DNA from: Pseudeuparius sepicola
Taxonomy: Eukaryota; Arthropoda; Insecta; Coleoptera; Anthribidae
Reading direction: 5' to 3'
NCBI GenBank assembly: GCA_963920635.1
Contig: OY987298.1
Coordinates: 56,709,949 to 56,773,948, forward strand
DNA length: 64,000 nt
The notes under the pieces were generated by a model. It did not search any database, had not been told where the DNA came from, and saw nothing but the letters and a program-made list of their open reading frames with translations. Below, piece after piece: positions 9,241-20,232 of the stretch; position 1 is the stretch's first letter; the number at the start of each line of letters is the position of its first letter. A program made the translations under genes and the position numbers.

Positions 9241-12200
9241 GTAATTATTTGTGCAAATTTAATTATATTTAACTGCTGAAAAAAAAAATTTGTCCTGAAA
9301 CCGTACCAGATACGAGAGAATGTCGAGAGTAGTGTTATTGTGTTAAAGTGTTATTTTTTGAAGAAAGAACATATACCTTAAAAGCAGGTAGGTTCCTCCG
9401 ATTGTGATGGTTCAAAGGACCACTTTTGCTGTGTTACGTGATCGCCAATTAGAAAAGTGTAGATATCTATTTTCGAAGGCATCATCGGACGAACCTCAAC
9501 ATCAACAACTATCAAAGACCTAACTCTAAATAGGTTTCCCCGACCATTAAAGCTGGATTTATGGAATGAAGCCTTGACTGAAATTTTAAATATTTCAGTC
9601 AACGAATGTAGTACCTACCTATGGCACGTATAAAAATACAGTTTTCCTTATGATACGCAGCACTGTAAGCTTTTGAGAATGGTGACAATTTGCGATATGT
9701 TGCGAGGCTGCGCAAGGCATATATACCTACGACGTGGTGGGAAGAATGATTGATATAGCTTGCTGAACATGGAGATAGAAGAATTTGGAAATGTACCTAA
9801 AGTATAGTTTTTAGCCTCTGTCACGGCATATCTGCTTGATTTCTGAAAAATAAAAATTAGTCTCAAATTAATTTCTAACACAGCAGGCCCGAATCCCCAA
9901 ACGTCAAATTTCAACTTTCAATTTTTTTATTATTATAGTGCAGTCAATCCGCGGACAAAAGTTGATTACTTTTACTTGTAAACCACAGAGATCTAATTAA
10001 ATTGTTGAACCCTGAGGCTTATGCCTAAGCCTAACGAGCCTCGTTGCTTGCTTCTCCCGGATTCATTATTCCGAATTATTTGGAATAAGTATTTCCAGCA
10101 GTAGATAGCCCTTTGTCAGAAATTGTCAATTAGTAGTGGATATTAGTTCATGATAAGGCTGCTATTCATTTCAGTTCCATGAATAAATATTTGTCAAAAG
10201 AAATAGTAAGTGATTACCGTCACATGTAAGGTAATTTGCATAACATTCGAAAAGGGAAAACTTCGGGGAAAACTGAAAGAGAATAAAATATGGTATAAAA
10301 TATGTACCTATATCCGAGTGTATATAGTATATTCTACTATTTAGTCTGGCACTCAGGTCCTTGATTTCACCCTACATTTAGCAGACTAAACATGCAGCAA
10401 AGCTACTTCTGAAATAGACAAGTGAATGCGCAATACTAATCTGGAATAACAAAGCCCGTGATCAGCCACCTAGAAAATATCCTCAAACCAACCCCCCGAG
10501 AAGAGTATATCGACTAACGTTTTACCAGAAAACATTCTACGTAAAACTTTCTCGAAATAAGTAAAACAGCCACAAGATGAATATTTGATGTTGCACCATT
10601 TTTTTCAGTGCACCAGCTTCGTTGGTCGCTAGCTCAGGGTGACTTTGGGTCGGGTTCTTTCAAACCATTTATATTTTGAGAAGTTATAATGCGTCAAATA
10701 GTTTTTTTTTTCTAATGGCACGGATTTCATATTTCAAGTGCCTTGGTGATTCCACACCACAATATTAAAAAAAATACCTCTCAAAAAACGAACTTTTTCT
10801 GTAACTCGGTGGCTTCTAGGAGAATAATTGTTCCAAGAATAAAATGTATTATGCGAAAAGAATATAAAAGAATTTAAAACCTTCCATTGAGATATAATGA
10901 ATTGTTTATAAATTATATATTGGCAGCTTCCTGCTGGGTCAAAAAAGAAGGATTTTCTAGCCAGTATTAGTTTTCTCTGGAGATACCGAGAGATACTTCG
11001 AACAGACCTGCGGCAACGAGTTGAATTCTATGTAAAAGAAAGTTGCGGTGCTAGTCAAGTGGTCTCATAGTTTAAAATTGCTACACTGTATGCATTATGC
11101 TCCAGAAGTAGCGTGGAAAAGTGGAAAGTGGTGTAATGAATATTAACTGAAAAAATATATTCTTTAAAATTAAAAATGTTCTAAAACATAGGGTACCTAG
11201 ATAAAATTTGATCACCTGCTTCTTCGCCACTACTTTCCATATTAATTTAGTACATAACGTGGCAATATTTCTTTTGTTAAGTTACTGAAATGCTGAGACC
11301 CATTTCCTCCCGAAGTTCTCATAAATCCTTAATGTCAAACAACGCATTTTGTAACAACTAAGTTAGATAGGTAAGTTTGACGTAATAATTTTAGGTGCGG
11401 CAGATTAAAGCGAGGAGAGGTAAGTTACAAAGCCCGCAAGTAAACAATGCTTTCCGATAACAAAGCTAGGGCTACTGAGAAACTGACCCTCAGGGTCCGT
11501 CCAATCTGAAGTTGCCGTAGCACTCTATCGCACACATCTGCATTTGGCACAATGCATACAATATTAAAGAATATGTTTATAACATATATCTATCAAGATC
11601 ACAACATATATCTGCCATCATAGATATCTATACATATTGCCTAAAAGTGACGGAGGATAAAAGTATCGCTATTGAAAACGACTTCTAACTTATAGGGTGA
11701 TTTAAATTTGACACTTTTGGGGGGTTCCTTCTATTTCCCAAAAAGATAAAGGAAAAGTAGAAAAAAGCTGAATTGCGTAAATAGTTCAATTCGTTTGATA
11801 ACAGAGTGTTCTTTGTTTTTTCTCGATTTTTTAAACGTTTCATAACTTTTTGTTTGTGAATATTTTCGATATCGGCTTTTTTGCTCACTTTTACACCTAG
11901 AATTAATTAATGGCTATTCTTTGGTTATCGATTTTAAAGAAAAAAATCCATGATAGGTATGTTCAATTTAAATCGTAGGATTTCTCATCCTCTAATTCTT
12001 CAAGATAATGTAAGTACTTTATTATATTTGCATTCGTTTTCAACCTACAGTGAAAACCATATAGTTCAAATTACAAAGTACTGAGGCAATTTACTTAGAT
12101 AATGTTTTAAGCATTCATATGGCCAATAAATAGAGACTTCAAACAAACGTTCTTAAAACATTACAAACCAAAAAGTTTATCGCGTGAGTTTTCGTTCAAA

Positions 12201-12407
12201 AGTAATTGATTTGGAGCTATTTCTATAGAGATGCGAAAGAGGAAACGTTGCCGTTCGTGCTCGTAGAATAAACTAAACAAACTAAAGAATAAAATAAACA
12301 AGCGAGAATAAACGATAATAAACGGCAAGGATAGGTATTGAACATTCTGCACTCTGCAATGCTCAAGAATATTCCCAATTGCGTTTTTCATTTCAGTTTG
12401 CATGCAG
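9241..12407. other. No gene seen
   Basis: 3.2 kb of AT-rich sequence with only short, unsupported open frames on both strands. Two weak copies of the dispersed repeat near 3650 occur at about 10443 and 11430 (GATAACAAAGC core). I see no RNA gene, splice-linked exons or clear transposon termini. Confidence 0.4.
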
Positions 12408-13134
12408 CGCGCTCGTATCTTATGTCTCCGTCTTTTAATGAGGCGCCAGTGACAATAATGACTATATTACACTAAACGAAATAAAAAGTGCGACAGAAAA
12501 AAGTGTTCCGGAGAATTCAGTGAAATCTAAATTGTCAATTTGGACGAAACTGTCGACTTTTTGTGTTAGAGAAAGACACCTATTGTAGGCGCACTGAGAG
12601 ATTACGTCCGCGGGGAAGCGGGGAGCGCGGAGAACGATTTGTCTCTATTGGTCGACTGCAACAGTGCAAAAATGCACCGCGCTTTCGTATTCGCAATTAA
12701 AAATAGAACCAAGGCGAGGTGCAGAGGACTGAATATCCCTAGGCGTGCGCGTCGAAATCTATCAGTTGTGAAAACTATAAATTTCGAAGCGCACGCCTAG
12801 GGATAAACAGTCCTCTGAACCTCGCCTTGGTTCTATTTTTAATTGCGAATACGAAAGCGCGGTGCATTTTTTGCACTGTTGCAGTCGGCCATAATAGCGA
12901 CAAATCGTTCTCCGCGCTCCCCGCTTCCCCGCGGACGTAATCTCTCAGTGCGCCTACAATAGGTGTCTTTCTCTAACACAAAAAGTCGACAGTTTCGTCC
13001 AAATTGACAATTTAGATTTCACTGAATTCTCCGGAACACTTTTTTCTGTCGCACTTTTTATTTCGTTTAGTGTAATATAGTCATTATTGTCACTGGCGCC
13101 TCATTAAAAGACGGAGACATAAGATACGAGCGCG
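12408..13134. repeat. 727-bp near-perfect hairpin (foldback element)
   Basis: The left arm 12408-12758 and right arm 12781-13134 are almost exact inverted copies around a loop of about 22 bases. The ends are CGCGCTCGTATCTT and AAGATACGAGCGCG. Only a few mismatches are visible, for example GGTCGACTGCAAC against its partner near 12880. The arms are more GC- and CpG-rich than their flanks. I see no target duplication and no coding frame. Transcription would yield a stem of about 350 bp. Confidence 0.9.
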
Positions 13135-13381
13135 ATAGGTAGAAAGGTTGAACAGAGGGGTGTACGGAGTTCCTAACGGGGAAACTGGAGTTTTTTCATA
13201 GAATAAAATATTTCATAGGCCCAAAGTAATACTTACATATAAAAATACACCTTAAAATTTTCTTAAAAAAAGGCCCGTGAACACTAAACATAAATTTCTG
13301 AACCTGCAATTTTTTATGGACAATCGGTCACTAAATCACACTTTCTAGCAAGTTTAGCGAGTGGTAATTTCAGCATTATGG

Positions 13382-13563
13382 CGTTGACTGACGTATTTAT
13401 AAAGACTTCTCACGGCTATAAGCTTTATGTCCTAGAAAACTGATGGCTCTGATGGCTAACAATGTATTCTGCATTGTATTTTATCTCCGGAAAGCGCATG
13501 GTGAGCCAAAAATGTGTCAGCCGTGACAGCCGTGAGCAGTCTTTAATAATATATCAGTCAACG
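13382..13563. mobile_element. 182-bp MITE with 7-bp target duplication
   Basis: Terminal inverted repeats of about 38-40 bp (CGTTGACTGACGTATTTATA at the left; the right end reversed starts CGTTGACTGATATATTATTA), with CTCACGGCT further in on both sides. ATTATGG stands on both flanks (13375-13381 and 13564-13570). No coding capacity. A terminus-decayed copy lies inverted at about 46395-46530, and the 31-bp insert at 3137 is made only of this family's ends. Confidence 0.85.
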
Positions 13564-13570
13564 ATTATGG

Positions 13571-14885
13571 CCCTCAGGCGCTATAATGACACAACGGGCG
13601 CTAATATAGGAGCCTGACAGAGTGACAGCAACGACAGTGACTATTGAGTTTATTGGTTGCTATAGGCAAGGGCACTGAGAGGCGACGCAATGCCTAAGTT
13701 GTTGGACTGATACAAATGATGTATTTTCCAAACCACACGGGGAGGGGCCAAAAAGTGAGAACCTCGGTGAACACAGAGCAAGTGGCTCGTAAAAAATCAA
13801 AAAATTCCAAAAATTTCCCAGTCCGCCTTTTTAAGGACCTGATGAAGAGGTAAGACCTTCTATATAACTTTTAAACTGAAAAATTTAGCTCCTAACCGCT
13901 CAAGCTAAATCAGCTCTAGCTCATAGAAAATTACAGGGTATGCTGCATGCTCGGCTGCATGCATGCAGCCATGCAAAGCTATCTCTATAAAACAGTGTTT
14001 GTCGATGAATAACACACACCATTCCAATATTATTTAAAATATTCGGCAAAGATGAGCAAAAAAAACAAAGAGTACAAAGAAGTAACTAAAAAGCCTAGAC
14101 ATACGGAACAGACAGTGCACACGATGCTGTCCATCAGATTCAAATTTCAATGCTTCGGTTTCTTTATAAGCTTATAAAACCAAATTCAAGGTCAGCATTA
14201 CGTCAATCAATCCATCTTGTGTTTTTCATAGAAAACAGTCGTTTTATTAGTACCTACTTTTTTTTGTTTTTGGTTTAATGGCTACCTAATAAAAAGCTAT
14301 AAATTGTTGCCAGAAGAATACGAATAATACATCTTCACTTTTTTCGTTTCTTCTTAATCGGGATATTCTTCAGGTTATTATCTATCAAGATACGGTGCAA
14401 AAAACTCCTGTAAAAATTTCTATACGATTACTATATTTCTACTGAAAATATCCAAACGGGAGTTTGTGGTCGATTGGGATGAATTTCATGAAAAAACGTG
14501 CAAACTGCTTTTTCTATCAACGTAGGCGTCTTTTGGTTCTCACTTAACCATAATAACTGTGTACAACACTAAACAGAATGCAGGTAACTGACAACAAACG
14601 TGGTCTATAATTAACAGCTACAGATGGCATCAATTTGTTTTCCCGACTAAGAATTGCATTGAATTCAATATAAGAATTGCAGTCAATAATTTTGTAATCC
14701 TCCATCCTGTGTTGGTAGCTTTCCTGCTAGCTACTTCAAACTGGTTACTACTGAGACACCCATCAGACTATGCCATCAAAAAATAAAATAAAGTTGGTTG
14801 CCAAGAAACTTGTAGCTAATCAGGTAAAATATAATGACAAATAATTCAGAAAACGACACTTTTTACAGGCCCAGTATAATCCTTT
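13571..14885. other. No gene seen
   Basis: AT-rich sequence with no supported coding region. A small CATGC-rich palindromic patch sits near 13945-13970 (GGCTGCATGCATGCAGCC). Nothing else identifiable. Confidence 0.4.
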
Positions 14886-15300
14886 ACTGAGCGCTCTACT
14901 AACCGTGTAGCAATCCGGCCGTCGCCAGCAGCAGGATGGTCATTCTCGCAGAGTGGACTGAAGACTTCATCTCGCCACGCACACCCACACTGTCCGTCGT
15001 CAGACCCTCACTTCACTCGTTAAACTTCAGCACCCGGCAGTCCACCGCGTCGCTTGCGGTCGGCGGCGTCTGGCGGCGGGCCGTCCCCCACGTCCGTCCC
15101 GTCTGGCGTCGAGCTGGTGGAAGCTGCGGCGGAGCGCGCGCGCGTCCTCAGTGTCGGAAAAGCGCGCGGAAACTGAAGCTGGGGGGAGTGTATAGCTGCG
15201 CCGGCCGGCAGCGCGGGACCACCCCGCGTCGGAGAGCGAGGACGCGCGACGAGTCTGCGGTCCAGCGGTTCCGAGGCAGCCGATCACTTCCGTATAACGA
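14886..15300. repeat. GC-rich dispersed repeat, copy A
   Basis: Opens with CTCTACTAACCGTGTAGCAA, shared with CTTTACTAACCGTGTAGCAA at 27382. Further shared blocks in the same order are CGCCAGCAGCAG, TCAGACC.TCACTTCACT, GGCGGCGTCTG and TCGGAAAAGCGCGCGGAAAC. It is strongly GC- and CpG-rich compared with its AT-rich surroundings. Long open frames occur on both strands because stop codons are rare in GC-rich sequence; none resembles a known protein. It could be an LTR, a promoter-bearing repeat or a duplicated CpG island. Confidence 0.7.
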
Positions 15301-17099
15301 CATTGTACGAATGTAAACAATGCCGTATCATAAACCTGTTGTCTAATGGTGCTGTTCGGATTACGCTTGACATCAGACAAAACCGAACCATGTACAGCCA
15401 TTTTCTTAAGAAAAATCGGGAAAAAAATTGCAGGAAAAAATCCAGAGTGCAAAAATCCACGGAAAAATATCCACGGAAAAAACACAGAAAAATTCCACGA
15501 ACAGGCGGCTTTCTTACTTACCCCTAAACCAGCTCAAATTTTAAACCTTAAAGTTAGGTCGTATGTTAGGTTAGGTGAGTTAGGTTAAGGGATATTGTAC
15601 ACTATTATAATACTTTGTTTGTAAATTAGATGTTTTTCCTCTGGATTTTTGTTGCCGGGATTCTTTCCATCTGGATTTTTGTTCCTAGATTCAATTTTAA
15701 CTGTATAGTTACTATGTATTTCCTATTTCCGTATATTTTAAGTACCTACTACCTACGCCTACAGCCTTTATTTTTAGAGGGAATATAATATAAAAATTCT
15801 AAAATGTTGTGCTAGCTATCTGAGATTTTAATGAAATTCTCAAAGTAATAGTTGCATGATTTTATATTAGACATGTTATAATAGCTTCCTCTCTCGGATA
15901 AATCGTGCTTTAACTTACTATTTACTTGAAAATTGAAATATAGGTACTCTAAATTCCAAATTTTGAAACTAGATATTAGATACTAGAAAAATGTGAAAAC
16001 TATGGATTCGGTTAGTTGTCGCGAATAAGCAGTTTACTTAAAAATCATTTTTTAAAAAAGTGATTCGAATATATTTCACATACCTACATTTTTTAAAAAA
16101 ATGTGACAAGTGCTCATATTGGGAACAAGGGATCCTAAAATGGGCACCCAATGTTTCTAATATGGTCATCTAGTAAAATTTGCCTTATATGGGCTACGTT
16201 TCATCTGGATTTTTTTCAAACTGTGATGGCGATGCAGAGGTACCTATATACTTATTACTTATGTCCAGAGACATTTTATCGACTTTCAAGAGTTGCCTTT
16301 TTATTTAACACATTTTTAGTAACTTACATATAGAGCAACAAATTTTGACTGTATTTTTCGTTTTTATGCTTAGTTTAAAAATATCTTGGCCGAAAGTTGA
16401 AAAAGATATGTTTTAATTTCCAACATAGCTTTTTAACCAATAGGAATTAAGTGTTTATATTTGGTATGAATTTATTTAGAGGAATGTTTAGTGCTTATCG
16501 AACTAACCCTCGATTTTTCATTACTTAGTTTGCGAGATAGAAAATATTAAAAATTATTTCAATTTCAAATCGAAAAATATTTTAAAAACAAAAACGAAAT
16601 ACGAAAAAATGGATTTGGTTAAAAGGAGGGCTTTAAAACTCAAACATATGTTTCTCAACATTCGACCAAAATTGTTATAAACTACGAATGAAGAAGAAAA
16701 ATATTATTAAAATTTGTTATTTCAATTGTCGATTTTTCACAATACATTAAATAAAAAAACACCACTTTTGAAAGTTTCTGAAAAAACAGAGAGTATTATG
16801 ACACCTGAACATTTTAAATTATAAAGTGTTCCAAATATGGGCACTGCCCATATTTCCCAACACAACAGGTGTCCATATTTGGAACACATAACCGACAAAG
16901 ATGAAAATGGATTTTCAAACATACGGAAAAAGTTTTTGCTAAGAATAATAAGTCGGCACAATTCACGGACTTGGACTTTTGGTCATAATTTCATGGACTT
17001 TGGTCATAATTTCATTGTTGTTTCGCGAACTGGAATGACCCTGGTGTACGAAAAAATGCGACTTATTATAGATTATAGGTGGGAAAAAATCAAAATTCA
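15301..17099. other. No gene seen
   Basis: AT-rich. Contains an A-rich stretch with repeated TCCACGGAAAAA (about 15457-15485) and an imperfect hairpin near 16829-16890 (TTCCAAATATGG against CCATATTTGGAA). No coding region is supported. Confidence 0.4.
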
Positions 17100-17283
17100 G
17101 GATTGATTTCGTGAAGTAAAAGTGAAATGATCAAAGAAAAATTCCACCCTAGAATTTGGTTGATTTTTGATTCTTCTCGTTTTTCCAAAACACCAAAAAA
17201 TCTTAGCTTTTGTCAATATTTCACAAAATCGATGTCCCAATGACGTGTTGACATCAAAAATCAATTTTTGGCTTGATTTCATG

Positions 17284-18482
17284 CAGTGGCGGCTCGTCCA
17301 TAGGGGCTATGGGGCTACAGCCTCCCAGTAGAAAATGGGAAAAAAAATTAGTTCCGCGACTGCTATATTCTTTATTTTGCTTCTTTGTTCCTGTTCCTTG
17401 TTCCTTCCCCGGTATTTATACTATTATATTTACTATTCTTTATAAATTAGCGCAACGCCTGTACTGCCCTGTACCCTGTACAGGCGGGCACAGGCGTTGC
17501 GGCTAACCTCCTGACTAGCCGCCATTGTACATCGCCCGGGCGTAGTTCTGTTTCGGCCGCTACGCCGTTAGTGGCGCTAAGTTGATGCCGCCGCGCTAGC
17601 TATTTGGCGGCGATAAAACCCGTCGCCCTTTCAGTCGACCGAGGGCTTCTCTAGAGAATACGTCAGCGTTGGCCGCCTCCAGACTCCGCGGGCGTACCTC
17701 GCGACCTCGTGTTCTCGTTCTTGTATTCTATTGTATAAACGAAATGAAGAATAGCGTACAGGACATTTTGGAAGGAAACTTTTTAAGACTTTCATTGTCT
17801 GAAAAAGTTGAAATAAAAACTCTTGGCAGGCCAACTCCAGATTTACAATTAACTCGACCGGATAAAAATGCAAACGGAAATTATACGCGACACTTTTCTA
17901 GAAGTACGTACGACTGGAGGCGACAAATTAAATGCACTGTTTTGTTTTCCCTGCTTACTGTTGTATAAAGAAGGAATGGGAATGGATAAGACATGGACTA
18001 GAATAGGATTCAAAGATTTAAAACATTTAAATAAAAAAATAAAAAAACACGAGCTTTCTATTCGGCACATGAATTGTTCTACAGAACTAGCATTTTTAGG
18101 CAAGGTAATTAGTATATTGCCGCTCAGTTAGATTCTACAAAAAAAAGACTCTCAAAATCGTGGAATTTTTCGAGAATTAATGGATTTTACATCCGAGTTC
18201 GATTATATTATGAAAGAACATTTAAAAAGTTCTACAGTATTCAAGGGTACATCACAAACGGTACAAAATGAAATTTTGAAAAGCATGCTGGAAGTTTGTC
18301 GCCAAGAAATTCGAGAGCAAATAAATAAAACAGACTTTTTGGCCATACAGATACAGTGTGATGAAACGACCGACATTTCCTACCTACCTACTTCGGCTTA
18401 TAGATTTTTTTAATAGGAATTACGGATTTTGCGTTATTAACTTTTTCTTTGAAAAACGGGAATTATTGTTTTACCGCCACTG
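17284..18482 (+). mobile_element. hAT transposon, internally deleted, with 8-bp target duplication
   Basis: Termini CAGTGGCGG (left) and CCGCCACTG (right) bound 1199 bp. ATTTCATG (17276-17283) and ATTTCACG (18483-18490) form an 8-bp target duplication with one change. 8-bp duplications and CAGTGG-type ends are hAT hallmarks. The 5' half of a transposase gene is kept. The sequence then jumps, just after a DETTDIS motif, to the 3' terminus, so the catalytic half is missing. Confidence 0.88.
17744..18413 (+). pseudogene. hAT transposase N-terminal half (ZMYM1-like type)
   Basis: Begins at ATG 17744 (MKNSVQDILEG). A frameshift near 17870 moves to the frame reading NALFCFPCLLL and WTRIGFKDLKHL, then HELSIRHMNCS, which is the TTF-type zinc-finger region of this hAT family. 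A stop interrupts at about 18129. The same frame resumes at 18180 with MDFTSEFDY, STVFKGTSQT and QCDETTDIS, the DUF4371 region that leads into the RNase-H-like fold. The gene ends there because of the internal deletion. It cannot encode an active transposase. Confidence 0.85.
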
Positions 18483-18720
18483 ATTTCACGGGGAAAAGGG
18501 AAACAAACAAATTTAAATTTTAAACTCTAGGATTTGGTAGACCTTTGATTTTGCGCTTTTTTCCCTGAAGACAATAAATTGTAAATTTTTGTCGATATTT
18601 CACCAAATCGATAGATATACCAATGACTTTTCGACAAGAAAAATCAAAGAATTAAAAAATATACTCTAGGATTTGGTGGACGCGCGTTTTTCGCTGAACA
18701 CCAAAAAATATTAACTCGAC

Positions 18721-19623
18721 GTGTAGGTATATACCTTTGTATATAAGTAGTGTGTATATATATCGGTATCAAAATTTCGTGACAATACGTGAGAGGTCCC
18801 TATACATTTAATACTTATTGCACATAAACTATGGATATGTAAGTAAACATTTCAAGGAGTAAAATAGGACTATAAAAATATGGATAAAAATTTTGAGACC
18901 CGTCACCAAGGAATCTTGGGTAAAACGCAAAATACAAATCCTTTCATTTTGGGTGTACACCCCGAACTTTTTTCGTTTTGACGTTTTTATGTTCCTTAAT
19001 TAGTATACAGTAGGGTAAACATTTTTATATTGGCTGTCTGGAGTTCCGAGATATTTAACTGCGATCGAGAGTTCGAAGTATTTCGAGCATTATTCTAATG
19101 TCCTTTGCTCGGTCCTTTGTATTCGCGTTAAAAATGAGGAAACGAAATTATCGCGAATGGGCGTAAACAACAAAAAAATGCAAAACTGAGTTAATATACA
19201 GTGTGTCCACGGATGGACTTAACTATACTTGTAAAACTTTTCATTTTCAATTCTTCGAAAAAAGTCATTCATTCAAAAAGTCTGCTTGTTCTTAAAATAA
19301 AATTTGCATGAAAAAAGTTGACATTACTTATACTGGGTGACCAGAAAATTAAAGAAACGTTAATTAGCATAAGAGTAAACTACCTCTATTTGCAGAGATA
19401 TGAAAAAAGTTATAAAGAAAATTTGCTCAGCGTGGTAAGCTACTTAAGTGTACAAAATTTCAAAGCGGTAGGCCTACTTCGATTTTTTTTATTTTTTTTT
19501 CTTGTTTTTTTTTTCGATTAAATAATATTCTGTAGGTAGTAAGACAAAACTTATAAATAAAAGTTACAAAGAATAGGAAACTGTGTATGATGGAAAATTT
19601 TTTGACAATCCTAGGCCCACCAA
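18721..19623. other. No gene seen
   Basis: AT-rich. A TATACAGTGTGTCCACGGA word near 19196 and ACTGGGTGACCAG near 19332 resemble decayed CAGGGTG-type foldback ends. No coding region is supported. Confidence 0.35.
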
Positions 19624-20232
19624 ATCGGCATTAAAATGTCCCAAAATCGGCATTAAAAGCACAGAAATCGTACAATAATGTAGCCCATTATTGTACGATT
19701 TTTTCAATAAGTAGGCCTTGGCGAGATGTAAACATCAAACGTCAGACGCGGAGAAATCGCCCGTCAAAAGTGACCAAATATTCAAAACCCGGCCGATAAA
19801 GGCTCATTTAACTTTTCGTACACATTGCAAAATTCTTTCCTATAGAAGCGCAATCCTTCAGTATACATATTTTAGTAAATTTGAAAATCAATAGATTTGT
19901 TGTGTAGGCTGCACAAGAAGCAGCAGTTTGGTTTTTCTGTCAGAAGGTGCCGTACATCATTATACTTGTCCTAGGTAGAGCGATCGGTAAAGTCAAGCAA
20001 CGCCGCGCGTAGTCGGTTCGTGCACGGGTGATCCCTTATTATTATTTTCTTGCCTAATAAAACATTTTTTTTTCCGATTTCAAGAAAAATATAATATGTA
20101 CCTCGGCACTGAAGTTCTTTTTATGACTCATGTGGTTTATTTGCCTCGGCCAGAGGCCTCAGCAACTAAACTCCACATGAGTCATAAAAAGTTGAACTTC
20201 AGTGCCTTGGTACATAAATAACTATTAACCGT
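19624..20232 (+). repeat. 0.6-kb dispersed repeat, copy A
   Basis: Matches 58895-59507 in inverted orientation over its whole length. Shared blocks in order include GATTTTTTCAATAAGTAGGC, CAAATATTCAAAACCCGGCC, ACTTTTCGTACACATTGC, AGAGCGATCG, CAAGCAACGCCGCG, GGGTGATCCCTTAT, and a terminal hairpin. A local hairpin at 19667-19704 (AATCGTACAATAATG against its complement) is specific to this copy's left end. No coding capacity. Confidence 0.8.
20096..20220. repeat. Terminal hairpin of the 0.6-kb repeat (copy A)
   Basis: ATGTACCTCGGCACTGAAGT pairs with ACTTCAGTGCCTTGGTACAT, and TTTTTATGACTCATGTGG pairs with CCACATGAGTCATAAAAA. The loop is GCCTCGG.CAGAGGCC-rich. The same hairpin is at 58913-59032. 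Confidence 0.85.

Larger units (their letters stand above)
17100..18720. repeat. Degenerate tandem repeat of about 170-180 bp, split by a hAT element
   Basis: Units at about 17100-17283, 18483-18655 and (partial) 18656-18720 share GATTTCGTG/ATTTCACG, CTAGGATTTGG, AACACCAAAAAAT and CAATATTTCAC.AAATCGAT blocks in order. The hAT element at 17284-18482 lies between the first and second units, so at least three units existed before insertion. Confidence 0.65.

Noticed and set aside
14936..15527. Overlapping open frames of 126 and 152 codons on opposite strands
   Set aside because: They lie in a GC-rich repeat where stops are rare; no domain is recognisable, and the other copy does not preserve the frames.
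15556..15590. TTAGG-like units suggesting an interstitial telomere repeat
   Set aside because: Only about two adjacent TTAGG units plus one near; too short to separate from chance.
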